This document shows, in pieces, positions 37,801 to 47,589 of a DNA stretch of 64,000 nt. The DNA is from Paenibacillus vietnamensis (GTDB lineage: Bacteria; Bacillota; Bacilli; Paenibacillales; Paenibacillaceae): positions 372,001-436,000 of the forward strand of contig NZ_JAHMHW010000004.1 in the NCBI RefSeq assembly GCF_020169515.1, given 5' to 3'. Position 1 is the stretch's first letter. Each line of letters opens with the position of its first letter. Made by a program: the position numbers and the translations under genes. The notes below the pieces were generated by a model. The model did no database searches and was not told the DNA's origin. It was given only the letters and a program-made list of their open reading frames with translations.

Positions 37801-37840
37801 AAAAACGATCACTCCGCCAGACTGGGAAGTGATCGTTTTA
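37801..37840 (-). terminator. Terminator of cluster C operon
   Basis: AAACGATCACT pairs with AGTGATCGTTT around a roughly 14-nt loop, with T/A-rich ends, directly after the stop of the GH106-like gene. Confidence 0.8.
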
Positions 37841-37846
37841 TAGAAA

Positions 37847-40492
37847 CTAAAAGCTTTTCAACTGTACGGGTCCAATGAGTCCGCTTGGTTCCTGTTGTGC
37901 AAAGGCCGACAAGAAATCTCGCTGTTCTTTCACCAACGTATTCGTAACTTCAATGACAAGCTTATTTTTGCCCCTTACCAACCCAATGATCTCCATGTGG
38001 TAAGGCGGACAGATGCGTACCCCTGCTTGCTCGCCGTTTAACCATACTTCTGCCGTTTCATAAACTTCCCCAAGCTCCAGCAGTGCATGGCCCGCATCGT
38101 CGTTCCATTCAAATTCCGTTTCATATCGGAAAGTGCCGCTAAATCGAGGCAAATAATCAGGCCCGCTCATGTTCGTTAATTCAGCAAGTTTACCCCATTC
38201 CTTGAAGTTAGGGTAATGTTCGGCATCAGAGGTGAATACCATCCACTCGCCTTGAAGCACAAGCTCCGGTCCAACTGTACGATGCGCGTCTGCGGCAAAA
38301 CCATCTAGACCAGCCCCATGAAGCAGGACAATCGATTCATACGGATGAAGAATAACCTGCACCTGTCTTGAGCCGTTCTCCCTATCTGCATGTAATCGGG
38401 TCAACCGATTCAGGAAGGCATCATAGGCATATACATCACCTTGGACGGGTAAAAGAACCTTCGTATGAATTGTTTGATACGGGTGTTCGTTAAAGAACAT
38501 AAACAAATCCAAGCCGTTATGAAGATAATGATAACTCCGTAGATAAGGTTCATATTGGTCGGCTCTAATTTCGCAATGTCCGTCTGTAATCAGTTCTTGC
38601 GCCAGTTTGTCTAAAGGAACAAGCTTCACGTTCCGGTGACAGGCAAGACAAGCCAGTTCGGCAGAAGCATCACTGCCCTCGCTCGAACGCCTAGGCAGCC
38701 CGTCAACAAAACAAATGGCAAGTCCTTGTTCGGCAAACCGGACCAAGCTCCGAAGCATCGCTGCCGGCAATGCTTCTGCATAAGGCACGATCAGGCATTC
38801 ATAATCCTCGTGATTGACAAGTAACTTGTTATCCTTCACGCTCGCCGCTTCCGCTAGAACATCCACGGGAATAACGTCGCAGTCGATTTGATGCTGCATC
38901 AATTTCTTAACGGGCTTATGAAAATACATCGCCTCCCCGGACCACTCGGCTTCGGCGTGATAGACGACGGCTGCGGACGCCACGTGTATGCCGCCCGAGA
39001 TCAGGTGGCTGATCCGATTCATATAGCGGTTCAGATGCTTGTAGTACCGGAATTGCGGATTCTTCCCGCTCGCATACATATGCGGCGGACAATCCGGATC
39101 CGGAAACGCTTTTTGGCTAAAGGCATGCGGGACAAAGTAGTTGACGCCTCGTACGAGCATATGGTCTGTGAGCCACTTCATCAGCTTTAAGCCTTCCGTC
39201 CAGCCATATGCCCCATAAACCTCGCACATCGTCCGGCCCTGTTTTTTCGGATCGATGTGACCGAGCGATACACCGAGCTTAGCGAGGCCGTAATGGAAAA
39301 ATTCGCTGTCCGTCTCTGCGCCGACACCGCGGAAGGGCAATTCATCGAAGCCGGGTACGATCTGCCACAGCACCACATCAAGACCCGACATGTCCTGTCC
39401 CCAGAGCGAGCGGAAGAAGTGTCCGGCGCCAGGGCCCAGTCTGGCATGGACATTGTTGTCCTCCAGCACATGTCCGATATATTCGACTCCGCGGGCTCTG
39501 CACCATTCTCCGATCTGATTGCAGAAGTTATCCCCATAGAGCTTGCTGACAATATTCATATAGACGTACCGTACAAGACTCGACTGCTCCCCCGCCTCAT
39601 GCCAGAGGAGATGCAATCGTTTCCGGTAGTCCGCACCAAGCGCCTGTTCCAGCAGAGCCGGCATTTCGCTGCACCAAGGCAGCGGCACGCCTTGCTTGCC
39701 AGGCTTCGAATGAAAGTCGAAGGTAGTTTTGTCATTGTAAAATCCCGGTTCATCCGAGAAGAAGCCGACGAAGGTTTTGCCAAAATCGTCTTTGTACCGT
39801 TCATAAAAAGCTTCATAGACCGTGTCGAGCAGAATGCGTACGGAATCCTGCTCCAGCGGATTCAAATAATCTTCCTGCTCCTTGCTGCCCCCATCCTTAT
39901 TCTCGGAAATGATGAACACGCGCCAATACCCTTCCGGGATATCCCAATACAGAATCCCGTCATGTACAAGCTCCGTGATCTCGACACTTTCATGGAGCAA
40001 TGCGCCGCTGAGTGGATCCCGGCGTACTGCGACGACGGCGATCAGCTTATTCCTGCCGCTTGCACGCGGGGTATTCGAGATGGTCGGTCGAAGCCCGCTC
40101 ATCAGCAGCGTATCCAGAAGCAATGAGGCTCCTTGGGCAGGTCCGACGGTATCGATGTACCGTTCACCGAGAAACTTACGGTGAAGCGCCTCCGGCGCTT
40201 CCTTCACCTTTCCTGCCGCATGTCCCGTCGGAAAATGATCGTCATCGAGCATCCATACCTTCATCTCTCGTTTTCGAGCTTCATCCATAATGATGTCCAT
40301 ATCCGTCCACCACTTCGGTCCAAGAAAATCCGGATGAGGCCGGGCCTCGACACACAAGGCCCCGATTCCGGCTTCATGAACGCGGGCTATCTCTTCCCTT
40401 ATCACCTGCTCTTCCTCACCATGCTGCCATAGAAAAGGGAGTATATAATTGTGTTCCTGCCCCTCCAGCACTTCCTTCAGACGATTGCTCAT
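37847..40492 (-). CDS. GH106-like glycoside hydrolase (putative alpha-L-rhamnosidase relative), cluster C
   Basis: An 881-aa cytoplasmic protein. N-terminal TIM-barrel part starts ILPFLWQHGEEEQVIREEI and continues with CVEARPHPDFLGPKWW and WMLDDDHFPTGHAAG, a pattern seen in large uncharacterised Paenibacillus glycosidases related to GH106. The middle has FFSDEPGFYN (candidate catalytic Glu). The C-terminal jelly roll reads ALLELGEVYETAEVWLNGEQ and PSGLIGPVQL. The start at 40492 has AGGAGG seven bases upstream; longer in-frame starts run into the preceding lipoprotein gene. Last gene of the cluster C operon. The family assignment is by pattern only and the activity is not proven. Confidence 0.7.
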   Translation of the reverse strand: MSNRLKEVLEGQEHNYILPFLWQHGEEEQVIREEIARVHEAGIGALCVEARPHPDFLGPKWWTDMDIIMDEARKREMKVWMLDDDHFPTGHAAGKVKEAPEALHRKFLGERYIDTVGPAQGASLLLDTLLMSGLRPTISNTPRASGRNKLIAVVAVRRDPLSGALLHESVEITELVHDGILYWDIPEGYWRVFIISENKDGGSKEQEDYLNPLEQDSVRILLDTVYEAFYERYKDDFGKTFVGFFSDEPGFYNDKTTFDFHSKPGKQGVPLPWCSEMPALLEQALGADYRKRLHLLWHEAGEQSSLVRYVYMNIVSKLYGDNFCNQIGEWCRARGVEYIGHVLEDNNVHARLGPGAGHFFRSLWGQDMSGLDVVLWQIVPGFDELPFRGVGAETDSEFFHYGLAKLGVSLGHIDPKKQGRTMCEVYGAYGWTEGLKLMKWLTDHMLVRGVNYFVPHAFSQKAFPDPDCPPHMYASGKNPQFRYYKHLNRYMNRISHLISGGIHVASAAVVYHAEAEWSGEAMYFHKPVKKLMQHQIDCDVIPVDVLAEAASVKDNKLLVNHEDYECLIVPYAEALPAAMLRSLVRFAEQGLAICFVDGLPRRSSEGSDASAELACLACHRNVKLVPLDKLAQELITDGHCEIRADQYEPYLRSYHYLHNGLDLFMFFNEHPYQTIHTKVLLPVQGDVYAYDAFLNRLTRLHADRENGSRQVQVILHPYESIVLLHGAGLDGFAADAHRTVGPELVLQGEWMVFTSDAEHYPNFKEWGKLAELTNMSGPDYLPRFSGTFRYETEFEWNDDAGHALLELGEVYETAEVWLNGEQAGVRICPPYHMEIIGLVRGKNKLVIEVTNTLVKEQRDFLSAFAQQEPSGLIGPVQLKSF

Positions 40493-40562
40493 GATAGCCT
40501 CCTGATTCAAGAAGCGCACCCTTACAGGCGCGCTCCGATATTCTATTAAGTCCGACGGACAA

Positions 40563-42134
40563 TTATGGCTTGACCTTCGCATACCATTCTCCGGCCCGCT
40601 TCGTAACTTCTTCGCCGCCGGATTTGTTCCATTTCTCGACGAATTCGTCGAACTTGTCAATCGGGTACGTGCCGATAATAATTTTGGTTGCGTACTCAAC
40701 GTACAGCGTACGGTTATTAATGTCCGGGAAACCGTCGTAAATACTTGTCGGCAGGCCGTCACCGGCTATCGATTTCGCGTACTTCTGAGCTTCCTGCATA
40801 TTCCGGGTGACCTGTTCGATTGCCCACTTATTGTCTTCCGATGCGGTGCTGTTGAAAAGCTCAAATGTCATATCTAGTGTCCCTACGCTGGAAGCTGTGT
40901 TAAGAATCAGATTTTCCTGGCTGCTCTTGTCATCCGGGAGCTTGACCGCTTTGCCGTCCTTCATCGTATAGTGCATGCCTTCCACACCAAGGTACAGCTC
41001 TTTCCATTTGCTCTTATCGTACAAATTATTGAGCAGCTTCAGTGTAGCGTTCAGCTTCTCTTCATCCTTATTGTTCTTCACGACCCAAACCGGATTTGCT
41101 AACCTCTTCATCGTGTAGAAGCCTTCATATCCCTCGACTTTCGGCAGAGGAAGTAAGGAATACTGAGCCTTTACACCTGTGTTCTTGTACAGATTCTCGA
41201 ACACCATATTCCCTTGCTCGACCCAGTGGAAATAGTTGCCTACCCTATCCGAATGAATCTTGCCCTCCCACTTATCCTTGGTATTGAGCAGCGATTCCTT
41301 ATCGATTAATCCTTCCTTGTACAACCTGGCGATGAACTCCAATGCCGCTTTCATATTGGGCGTTACCGCGGAATACGTCAGCTCGCCATTGTACAGATCC
41401 CACTCCGGATAACCTTCGAACATCGCTACTCCGTACATCGCGAACAAATGGTCCATCCAGCGCGCCTGCTCCCGGCCGCCGGTCGGGATCTCATCCTGCT
41501 GGCCATTGCCGTTCGGATCCTTGTCCCGGAACGCCTTCAGCACTTCGACATATTCGTCCTGCGTCGTCGGCATCTTCAGGCCCAGCTTGTCCAGCCAATC
41601 CTGGCGGATCATGCTTCCGTATCTTCCGTATTCCACGATATTCGGAATATAATAAATTTTCCCTTGACCTGTCGGGTCGTTCGCCTTGACCACTTTCCAG
41701 ATGTCCTCCGGAATGGCCTGCATGACATTCGGTGCGTACTTTGGAAGCAGCTCCGTCAGGTCGGCAATCGCACCATTCTGAGCTAAGCTGTTCTCGATGC
41801 CCTGCTGGGGAGTGAACAGGTCCGGCATTTCATTAGCGGCGATCTTCAGGTTTAACTGATTCAGGTAGTTGGTGCCCCCGTTCCATTCCACATACGGATG
41901 AATGACGCCGACGCCAAGCTTTTCCTTATAAAATTCATACAGTTTGCTGCCTTTCGTGATCGGCTTATAGCCGATATTCGTACCCCATACTTCGATATCG
42001 ACAATACCATCAGCACTTTCAGTCTGGTTCGGAGCAGTGTCATCGGATGAGTTCGTGTTTCCGCTGCAGCCGGTTACAGCCGTAATGGCAACAACGCCTG
42101 CCGCTAATAATGACCCTATTTTTTTAGCTATCAT
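40563..42134 (-). CDS. Sugar ABC transporter substrate-binding lipoprotein (LplA-type), cluster C
   Basis: A 523-aa lipoprotein with signal peptide and lipobox AVTGC (Cys23), then an Asn/Ser/Asp linker. The binding-protein fold is LplA-like (VEWNGGTNYLNQLNLKIAANEMPDLF, GRYGSMIRQDWLDKLG, and LGVEGMHYTMKDG towards the C-terminus). It delivers the ligand to the permeases encoded just upstream. The GH106-like gene follows after 70 bp. A rhamnose-containing oligosaccharide is a plausible ligand if the enzyme assignment holds. Confidence 0.9.
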   Translation of the reverse strand: MIAKKIGSLLAAGVVAITAVTGCSGNTNSSDDTAPNQTESADGIVDIEVWGTNIGYKPITKGSKLYEFYKEKLGVGVIHPYVEWNGGTNYLNQLNLKIAANEMPDLFTPQQGIENSLAQNGAIADLTELLPKYAPNVMQAIPEDIWKVVKANDPTGQGKIYYIPNIVEYGRYGSMIRQDWLDKLGLKMPTTQDEYVEVLKAFRDKDPNGNGQQDEIPTGGREQARWMDHLFAMYGVAMFEGYPEWDLYNGELTYSAVTPNMKAALEFIARLYKEGLIDKESLLNTKDKWEGKIHSDRVGNYFHWVEQGNMVFENLYKNTGVKAQYSLLPLPKVEGYEGFYTMKRLANPVWVVKNNKDEEKLNATLKLLNNLYDKSKWKELYLGVEGMHYTMKDGKAVKLPDDKSSQENLILNTASSVGTLDMTFELFNSTASEDNKWAIEQVTRNMQEAQKYAKSIAGDGLPTSIYDGFPDINNRTLYVEYATKIIIGTYPIDKFDEFVEKWNKSGGEEVTKRAGEWYAKVKP

Positions 42135-42201
42135 GTGTCTTCCCCCTCGATTTTAATATGATATGTTTAAGGCAGTTTGCCTATAAACCGGAAAGGATAT
42201 C

Positions 42202-43071
42202 CTACCCTTTTACAGAGCCGATCATGGCTCCTTTGACGAAATATTTCTGCAGGAAAGGGTACACCAAAATAATCGGAATGATAGCGAACATAACGGTCGC
42301 TGCTCTTAAGGTGCGCTCATTATAGTTAAGATCAGCCGTTGAGGCGGCGCCTGCCATAATGACACTGTCGTCGGTAATGAATTGGCGGATCTTGATTTGC
42401 AGCGGAAACCAGTCCGGATCCTGCAGGAAAAAGAGCGGGTGCTGAAACTGGTTCCACAGCAGCACGCCGTAGAATAAAGCAAGTGTTGCAAGGACTGCTT
42501 TGGACAGCGGGAGCACGAATTGAAACAGCATCCGGAAATATCCGCAGCCCTCAAGTAAAGCGGCTTCCTCCAGCTCCTTGGAAAATTGTTTAAAGAACGT
42601 TCTCATAATAATCAAATTGAATGGATTCAGGATATGCGGTACGACCAGAACAAGCGGATTATTATAAAGTCCGATGCCGCGCACCGTCAGGAAGTAAGGA
42701 ACGATGGGCGCCTTGAAAATCATCGCGATCACGACGCCGATCATGATCACGGACCCCCAGCGGAACTCCGGCTTCGAAAGCGGGTACGCTAGCAGCGCGG
42801 TCATCAGGAGAGCCAAAACCGTTCCGATCAGCGTCGTGCTTAAGGTAAGGAAAAACGATCTCCACAAGTCAGGACGGTCGATAATATATGCCCAGGAATC
42901 GAAAGTAAATTGCTTCGGCCATAAGGTTACCAAATTCATATCCACGGCACTCTTGGAGCTAAGCGAGGTGGAGATCACGGACAGAAGCGGCACGAGCGCT
43001 ATGATGGACAAGAGGATGAGAACGAGCGTAAGTCCTGTTACAAATATTTTTTCACCCTTCGATTCAAGCAT
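42202..43071 (-). CDS. Carbohydrate ABC transporter permease, LplC/YtcP-type, cluster C
   Basis: A 289-aa protein with six membrane segments. The EAA loop is EEAALLEGCGYFRMLFQFVLP, and the C-terminus FLQKYFVKGAMIGSVKG. Only two bases separate it from the preceding permease stop, so translation is probably coupled. GGGGGG lies eleven bases before the ATG. Confidence 0.9.
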   Translation of the reverse strand: MLESKGEKIFVTGLTLVLILLSIIALVPLLSVISTSLSSKSAVDMNLVTLWPKQFTFDSWAYIIDRPDLWRSFFLTLSTTLIGTVLALLMTALLAYPLSKPEFRWGSVIMIGVVIAMIFKAPIVPYFLTVRGIGLYNNPLVLVVPHILNPFNLIIMRTFFKQFSKELEEAALLEGCGYFRMLFQFVLPLSKAVLATLALFYGVLLWNQFQHPLFFLQDPDWFPLQIKIRQFITDDSVIMAGAASTADLNYNERTLRAATVMFAIIPIILVYPFLQKYFVKGAMIGSVKG

Positions 43072-43073
43072 GT

Positions 43074-43979
43074 CTACCAGAGCCCCCCGTCCGATACTTT
43101 CTTCGACAACCGATTGAATACATACACGAGGATAAATCCGATAACCGATTGGAAAATGCCGACCGCCGTAGCAAAGCTGTACTGCGCCTGCTGAATGCCT
43201 GTCCGGAATACGTAAGTATCCAGAATGTCCCCTACATTGTAGGTCATAGGAGTGATCAGATTATAGACCTGATCAAAGCCCAGATCCAGGAAGTTGCCGA
43301 TTTCAAGAAGGAACAGCACCAGCACGGTAGGCAAAAGCAGCGGAAACGTAATGTGGCGAATTTGCTTAAACCTGGATGCTCCGTCGATCATCGCCGATTC
43401 GTACAGCTGAGGATCAATTCCGCTGATTGCGGCTATATACACGACGGTTCCCCAGCCGGCATCCCTCCATATGGATGAGAGGACGTAAACCGGCCGGAAG
43501 TATTCGCTTTCCTGCATAGCCAGAAGAGGCTCGAAGCCAAACCATCCGATGACAATGTTAAACAATCCGCTCAAAGAGAAGAAATCAAACACGATGCCGG
43601 CAACGATAACCCAGGACAAAAAGTGCGGGATATACAAAGCGGTCTGAATCCCTTTCTTCAGCGCCGATTTTCGGATCTCGTTAATCATCAGCGCCAGTAG
43701 AACGGGCACCGGGAACACCAAAGCAAGCTTGAGAAATCCCAGCACTAGCGTATTTCCGAATACCCGTGCGAAGTCCGGATGCTCCATCAGCGTTTCAAAG
43801 TGCTTGAAGCCTACCCACGGACTATCGATAAACCCTTTAAAAACCGAATAGTCCTTGAAGGCGATTACAGCACCAGCCAGCGGAATGTATTTAAATACAA
43901 TAAGAAAAACGATTCCCGGAATCGCCATCACATACAGCGGCCAATATACCTTCATTCGATGAAATGCGATTGCTTTCAA
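43074..43979 (-). CDS. Carbohydrate ABC transporter permease, LplB-type, cluster C
   Basis: A 301-aa permease with six membrane segments starting at PLYVMAIPGIVFLIVF. The EAA loop is ESAMIDGASRFKQIRHITFP. A TTG at 43979 is chosen because GGGGGG lies six bases before it. The longer reading frame from TTG 44033 would begin at the edge of the -10 box of the promoter at 44025-44053 and has no ribosome site. First gene of LplB-LplC-lipoprotein-GH106-like. Confidence 0.85.
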   Translation of the reverse strand: MKAIAFHRMKVYWPLYVMAIPGIVFLIVFKYIPLAGAVIAFKDYSVFKGFIDSPWVGFKHFETLMEHPDFARVFGNTLVLGFLKLALVFPVPVLLALMINEIRKSALKKGIQTALYIPHFLSWVIVAGIVFDFFSLSGLFNIVIGWFGFEPLLAMQESEYFRPVYVLSSIWRDAGWGTVVYIAAISGIDPQLYESAMIDGASRFKQIRHITFPLLLPTVLVLFLLEIGNFLDLGFDQVYNLITPMTYNVGDILDTYVFRTGIQQAQYSFATAVGIFQSVIGFILVYVFNRLSKKVSDGGLW

Positions 43980-44024
43980 CTTATTCCCCCCAGTATCTTT
44001 GTTGTTGAATTCGCTTACATGGAT

Positions 44025-44090
44025 ACTATACAACCAGGGGAAGCCTCACTCAATTGGGCATTTTTAAGGATAAACAAGGTCATTTTTAAG
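44025..44090 (-). promoter_or_regulatory. Cluster C transporter promoter with paired operator half-sites
   Basis: CATTTTTAAG occurs identically at 44059-44068 and 44081-44090, offset 22 bp. Five bases further on the minus strand come TTGAGT (44048-44053), a 17-bp spacer and TATAGT (44025-44030). The same arrangement with the same five-base gap precedes the cluster C kinase. Confidence 0.75.
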
Positions 44091-44093
44091 AAA

Positions 44094-44120
44094 TAGAAAA
44101 CCACTCCTTCGCGGAGTGGC
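44094..44120 (-). terminator. Terminator of cluster C kinase-regulator operon
   Basis: CCACTCC pairs with GGAGTGG (GCGAA loop) and is followed on the minus strand by TTTTCTATTTC. It insulates the regulator gene from the transporter promoter. Confidence 0.8.
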
Positions 44121-44129
44121 TAAATAAGA

Positions 44130-45713
44130 TTATACATTCGGCAGCTTCCTTCGATACTCTCTTGGTTTGCAGCCTGTTAGTTTCTCGAACATCTTCGCAA
44201 AATGCTGCGTATCCGAGTAGCCCACCATCTGACAGATCTCGTACACTTTCAAATCTGTTTTCTCCAGCAGTTCTTTCGCTTTGCCGATTCGTATCTGAGT
44301 CAAAAAGCTCACATACGTTTCCCCCGTCTTTTGCTTAAAAAACTGGCTTAAATAATAAGGGCTGATAAAAAAACGCGCGGACAGATCTGCAAGGGTGATC
44401 GGTTCGTTGTAATGGGCGGATACATATTCCTTGACCTCCGCGATAATGTCCTTCTTCCTGGGAATATTATGCTCCAGCTTGAACTCAATAATTCTTCTAA
44501 TGACTTGAACCATCCATTCCTCCAGACATTCCAGCGTCCGAAACCTGGACATACCTTCCAGCGATAATATATGACGGCCCAAAAAATCGTTTTGCTGCAG
44601 CTGCTGAAAGGACATTTTTCGGACGGTCGACAAAAGGATGTTCAAGCACTGCAGCTGGAGATCCGCGGGACTCATACTTGACTCGGCTTCCATCCTTCGA
44701 AAAATCTCTCGTATAATGCCTGTACATTCCTTCTCATCCATGTTATCGAGAGCCGATTCCAGTTTGACGATCATTTCCTCCGGAACAGGTTGACTCCGTC
44801 CTGTCAGATTGTTGATCTCTGGAAATGCGATGACAGCGTTCGCGCCCTTCACGACTTTATAACTTAATGCATACCTTGCTTCCTCAAAAGATTGACTGAT
44901 CCCAGCGGCTCTTTTTTGAACCGTACCGACTCCCACAGTCATGGACAGCTCCAGCTGCAGGTACACTTGTTCCTTAAGTCGTTGTGCCGATCGAACCAGA
45001 TCCGCATATCCGATAGAGCTGCCTTGAGAAACCACCACTGCAACCTGGGCACCCGAATATCGAAACCGGTACACTTCGCGAAACTGCCCGAGGGCCCGAT
45101 CGATTTGGGTAAACACCTGCTGCAGGCCAGCTTCCTTTAAGCCATCGGCGTTACCCTCGATTTCAAGCAGCATACAAGCGAACGAGACGCCCCCAGTCGG
45201 GATTCGCGCAATTTCAAGCAGCTCTTCCATCAGATCCGTATTATCGCTTCCGATATCGAGAATATCCCGCAAAGCGCTCTCTTGCATACGGCTTTGGACC
45301 TCCTGCTTCAAGTCGTCAACCTCACGCAGCTTGACCCTTTCCGCTTGGACGATCTTCATGACTTGATAAACGCAGTCGCGCAGCTCCTCTTCCTCCACCG
45401 GCTTATTGATATAAAATTGCACGCCCAACTGCATGCCTCTGCGGGCATATTCAAAGTCGGCATATCCGCTCAGAAGAATAAATTTAGTCGGTATGTTCGC
45501 CTCTTTCAGCATTCTGATCATGTCGAGACCGTCTGCGTGCGGCATTCTGATATCTGTAATGACGATGTCAGGCTTCATTTTTTGAATGAGCTTGACCCCT
45601 TCCAAACCATTGTAAGCGGTCCCGACAACTTCGCATTCCGGAATATAGCGGCCGATCATTTTTTTAAGACCGTCCACAATGCCTTTCTCGTCATCCACCA
45701 AAATTAACTTCAT
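44130..45713 (-). CDS. AraC-type response regulator (YesN family), cluster C
   Basis: A 527-aa regulator. Receiver 1-120: VDDE, phospho-acceptor Asp54 (IVITDIRMP), LLSGYAD and the conserved Lys in INKPVEEEE. Middle region of about 280 residues. C-terminal AraC domain (SPYYLSQFFKQKTGETYVSF, GYSDTQHFAKMFEKLTGCKP). The start at 45713 follows G7 by five bases and overlaps the kinase stop by 23 bp; a longer frame from 45743 lacks a ribosome site. Its operator pair (CATTTTTAAG type) occurs at both promoters of the cluster, suggesting autoregulation. Confidence 0.92.
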   Translation of the reverse strand: MKLILVDDEKGIVDGLKKMIGRYIPECEVVGTAYNGLEGVKLIQKMKPDIVITDIRMPHADGLDMIRMLKEANIPTKFILLSGYADFEYARRGMQLGVQFYINKPVEEEELRDCVYQVMKIVQAERVKLREVDDLKQEVQSRMQESALRDILDIGSDNTDLMEELLEIARIPTGGVSFACMLLEIEGNADGLKEAGLQQVFTQIDRALGQFREVYRFRYSGAQVAVVVSQGSSIGYADLVRSAQRLKEQVYLQLELSMTVGVGTVQKRAAGISQSFEEARYALSYKVVKGANAVIAFPEINNLTGRSQPVPEEMIVKLESALDNMDEKECTGIIREIFRRMEAESSMSPADLQLQCLNILLSTVRKMSFQQLQQNDFLGRHILSLEGMSRFRTLECLEEWMVQVIRRIIEFKLEHNIPRKKDIIAEVKEYVSAHYNEPITLADLSARFFISPYYLSQFFKQKTGETYVSFLTQIRIGKAKELLEKTDLKVYEICQMVGYSDTQHFAKMFEKLTGCKPREYRRKLPNV

Positions 45714-47565
45714 TCCAACCCCCCCTCTCCATATACCTGACATTAGCCTTAAGCTTTGGGATTAAAATTTCGACCACCGTTCCACGATCCATTCCAGGAC
45801 GAATGGTCAGATAATACCGCTCGCCATAATGGAGCTTGATACGTTCTGCGATATTTTTCAGGCCTAACCCTCCACTTTCCGGAACATCGGTTTCTTCGAG
45901 CTTGTGTTTGTCCGATTCCACATCCTCCAGCAAGGCCAGCAGTTCCTTATGCTTCTCTGAAGATATACCGGTACCGTCGTCCGTAATCCGGATTAAGATT
46001 TCTCCTTCTTCCGTCCAGACGCCTTCAATCCCGATATTCAAGGTCCGGCTGTAGCTCTCGAAGCCATGGTTAATACTGTTTTCCACGATAGGCTGAAATA
46101 CCAAGGGGATGATACTGCAATCCATCATTTCATCGGGAATTTTGATATCCAGCCTGAACGTGTTGTCATACCGGATGTTCTGAAGCTGCAAATAATTGGC
46201 CGTATACTCCAATTCATGCTTCACCGAATGGTGTCTGCCTTCTTTGCCTAACGTTAAACGAAACATACGGGCCAAAATTTTTATCATGCCGGCGGTTTCC
46301 TCGTCATCTTTAACCAGCGCCTTCATGCGGATAGATTCCAAAGTATTATAAAGCATGTGGGGGTTAATCTGATGCTGGAGCGCGATGAATTTGGCTTTAC
46401 GCTGCTTGATCTCTGCCATATACACGTCTTCAATTAAGGTTCGAATCGTGATAATCATTCTGTTATAGCTGTGAACCAGACTTCCGATCTCGTCGCCTGC
46501 CTGTTCGTTCTCTATGGGCAAATATTGGCCGGTTTCCGCCTGCTTCATTTTTCTGCGGAGCGCCTTAATCGGCTTTGTGATCGTGTAGCTTAAACCCAGC
46601 GAGATGAGGGTGATGACCAGACAGCTCGTCAGGATCACAATCACGGTCATTCCTTTGATCCGATTGATTTTCTGAAGCAGCTTCGAACGCGGAATAACGG
46701 TTTTGATCAACAGATTCTCCTGCGAGGTGTTCCCCGATAAAATAATGTGGTCTTGGCTGCCGTCATCCTTGATGTACTCCGCTCCGGAATTCAGCACCTG
46801 CTCCCAGGATAACCGGCCGCTGGCCGCGTCGGAATGGTAAACGATTTCCTTTTGGCGATTGCTTATGATGACACTCATGCCGTATTTGTCCCGGGCCAAA
46901 ACGAAATCATGATCAAGCTGCAGCAGTGCAAACGGATCCAGATCGATAAGAAGGATGCCTGCATAAGCCCCATCGGAGCTGAACAGCACCCTGCCTACCG
47001 TCACTACGGCTCCCGCCCCTTTATCCTCATAATAGGAACGGTCGTGTAAGCCTGTAATAAAAAACGTATCATCCGAGCTGCGGAGCCGCTTATACCACTC
47101 CCGGGATAACAGCATGCTCTCATTCACTCTGCTTGTTGTAGTCGTATACTGGTACACACTGTTATTGCCGCTGACCAGCATGACGGTACCGATCTCCGGC
47201 TTAAGCAAGGCGACCCGCATCAGTAACCGCTGAACGGCAACTCTTTGAATAATCAGCTCGTCCATGGATAAACTTCGCTCTCCCCGGAGCTTGTTGATCA
47301 CTTCGCTGTCGACCAGCACCGACTTCGTGACCTTGTCATATTCATTAAGGAATTCATTCAAAGTAGTCCTGATTTGGGACGTGTACAAAGAGGCGAATTC
47401 CTGCGAGGAATCCTCAAGCCCCTCTGCCGATTGATGAAAAATAATGGCACTGACACCGAGCAGCGGAATGACACAAGCCAGAAGATACCCTGCCATTAAT
47501 TTATTTTGAAACCTCATATTCCTTATCATAAGAACAGCTCTTCGTATCCAATGGTTGCGCTCCAT
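45691..47565 (-). CDS. Sensor histidine kinase, YesM family, cluster C
   Basis: A 624-aa membrane kinase: TM1 about 23-42, a large external dCache-type sensor (SREWYKRLRSSDDTFF is typical), TM2 about 306-328, HAMP, phospho-acceptor His403 in NPHMLYNTLESIRM, and HATPase boxes ENSINHG, DDGTGI and GGLGLKNIAERI. ATG at 47565 is chosen because AAAGGATGG is eight bases upstream; ATG at 47577 overlaps that site. The promoter has operator pairs and a CcpA site, indicating activation by its own regulator and catabolite repression. Confidence 0.9.
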   Translation of the reverse strand: MERNHWIRRAVLMIRNMRFQNKLMAGYLLACVIPLLGVSAIIFHQSAEGLEDSSQEFASLYTSQIRTTLNEFLNEYDKVTKSVLVDSEVINKLRGERSLSMDELIIQRVAVQRLLMRVALLKPEIGTVMLVSGNNSVYQYTTTTSRVNESMLLSREWYKRLRSSDDTFFITGLHDRSYYEDKGAGAVVTVGRVLFSSDGAYAGILLIDLDPFALLQLDHDFVLARDKYGMSVIISNRQKEIVYHSDAASGRLSWEQVLNSGAEYIKDDGSQDHIILSGNTSQENLLIKTVIPRSKLLQKINRIKGMTVIVILTSCLVITLISLGLSYTITKPIKALRRKMKQAETGQYLPIENEQAGDEIGSLVHSYNRMIITIRTLIEDVYMAEIKQRKAKFIALQHQINPHMLYNTLESIRMKALVKDDEETAGMIKILARMFRLTLGKEGRHHSVKHELEYTANYLQLQNIRYDNTFRLDIKIPDEMMDCSIIPLVFQPIVENSINHGFESYSRTLNIGIEGVWTEEGEILIRITDDGTGISSEKHKELLALLEDVESDKHKLEETDVPESGGLGLKNIAERIKLHYGERYYLTIRPGMDRGTVVEILIPKLKANVRYMERGGWNEVNFGG

Positions 47566-47589
47566 GACCTGGCCCATCCTTTATTTGAT

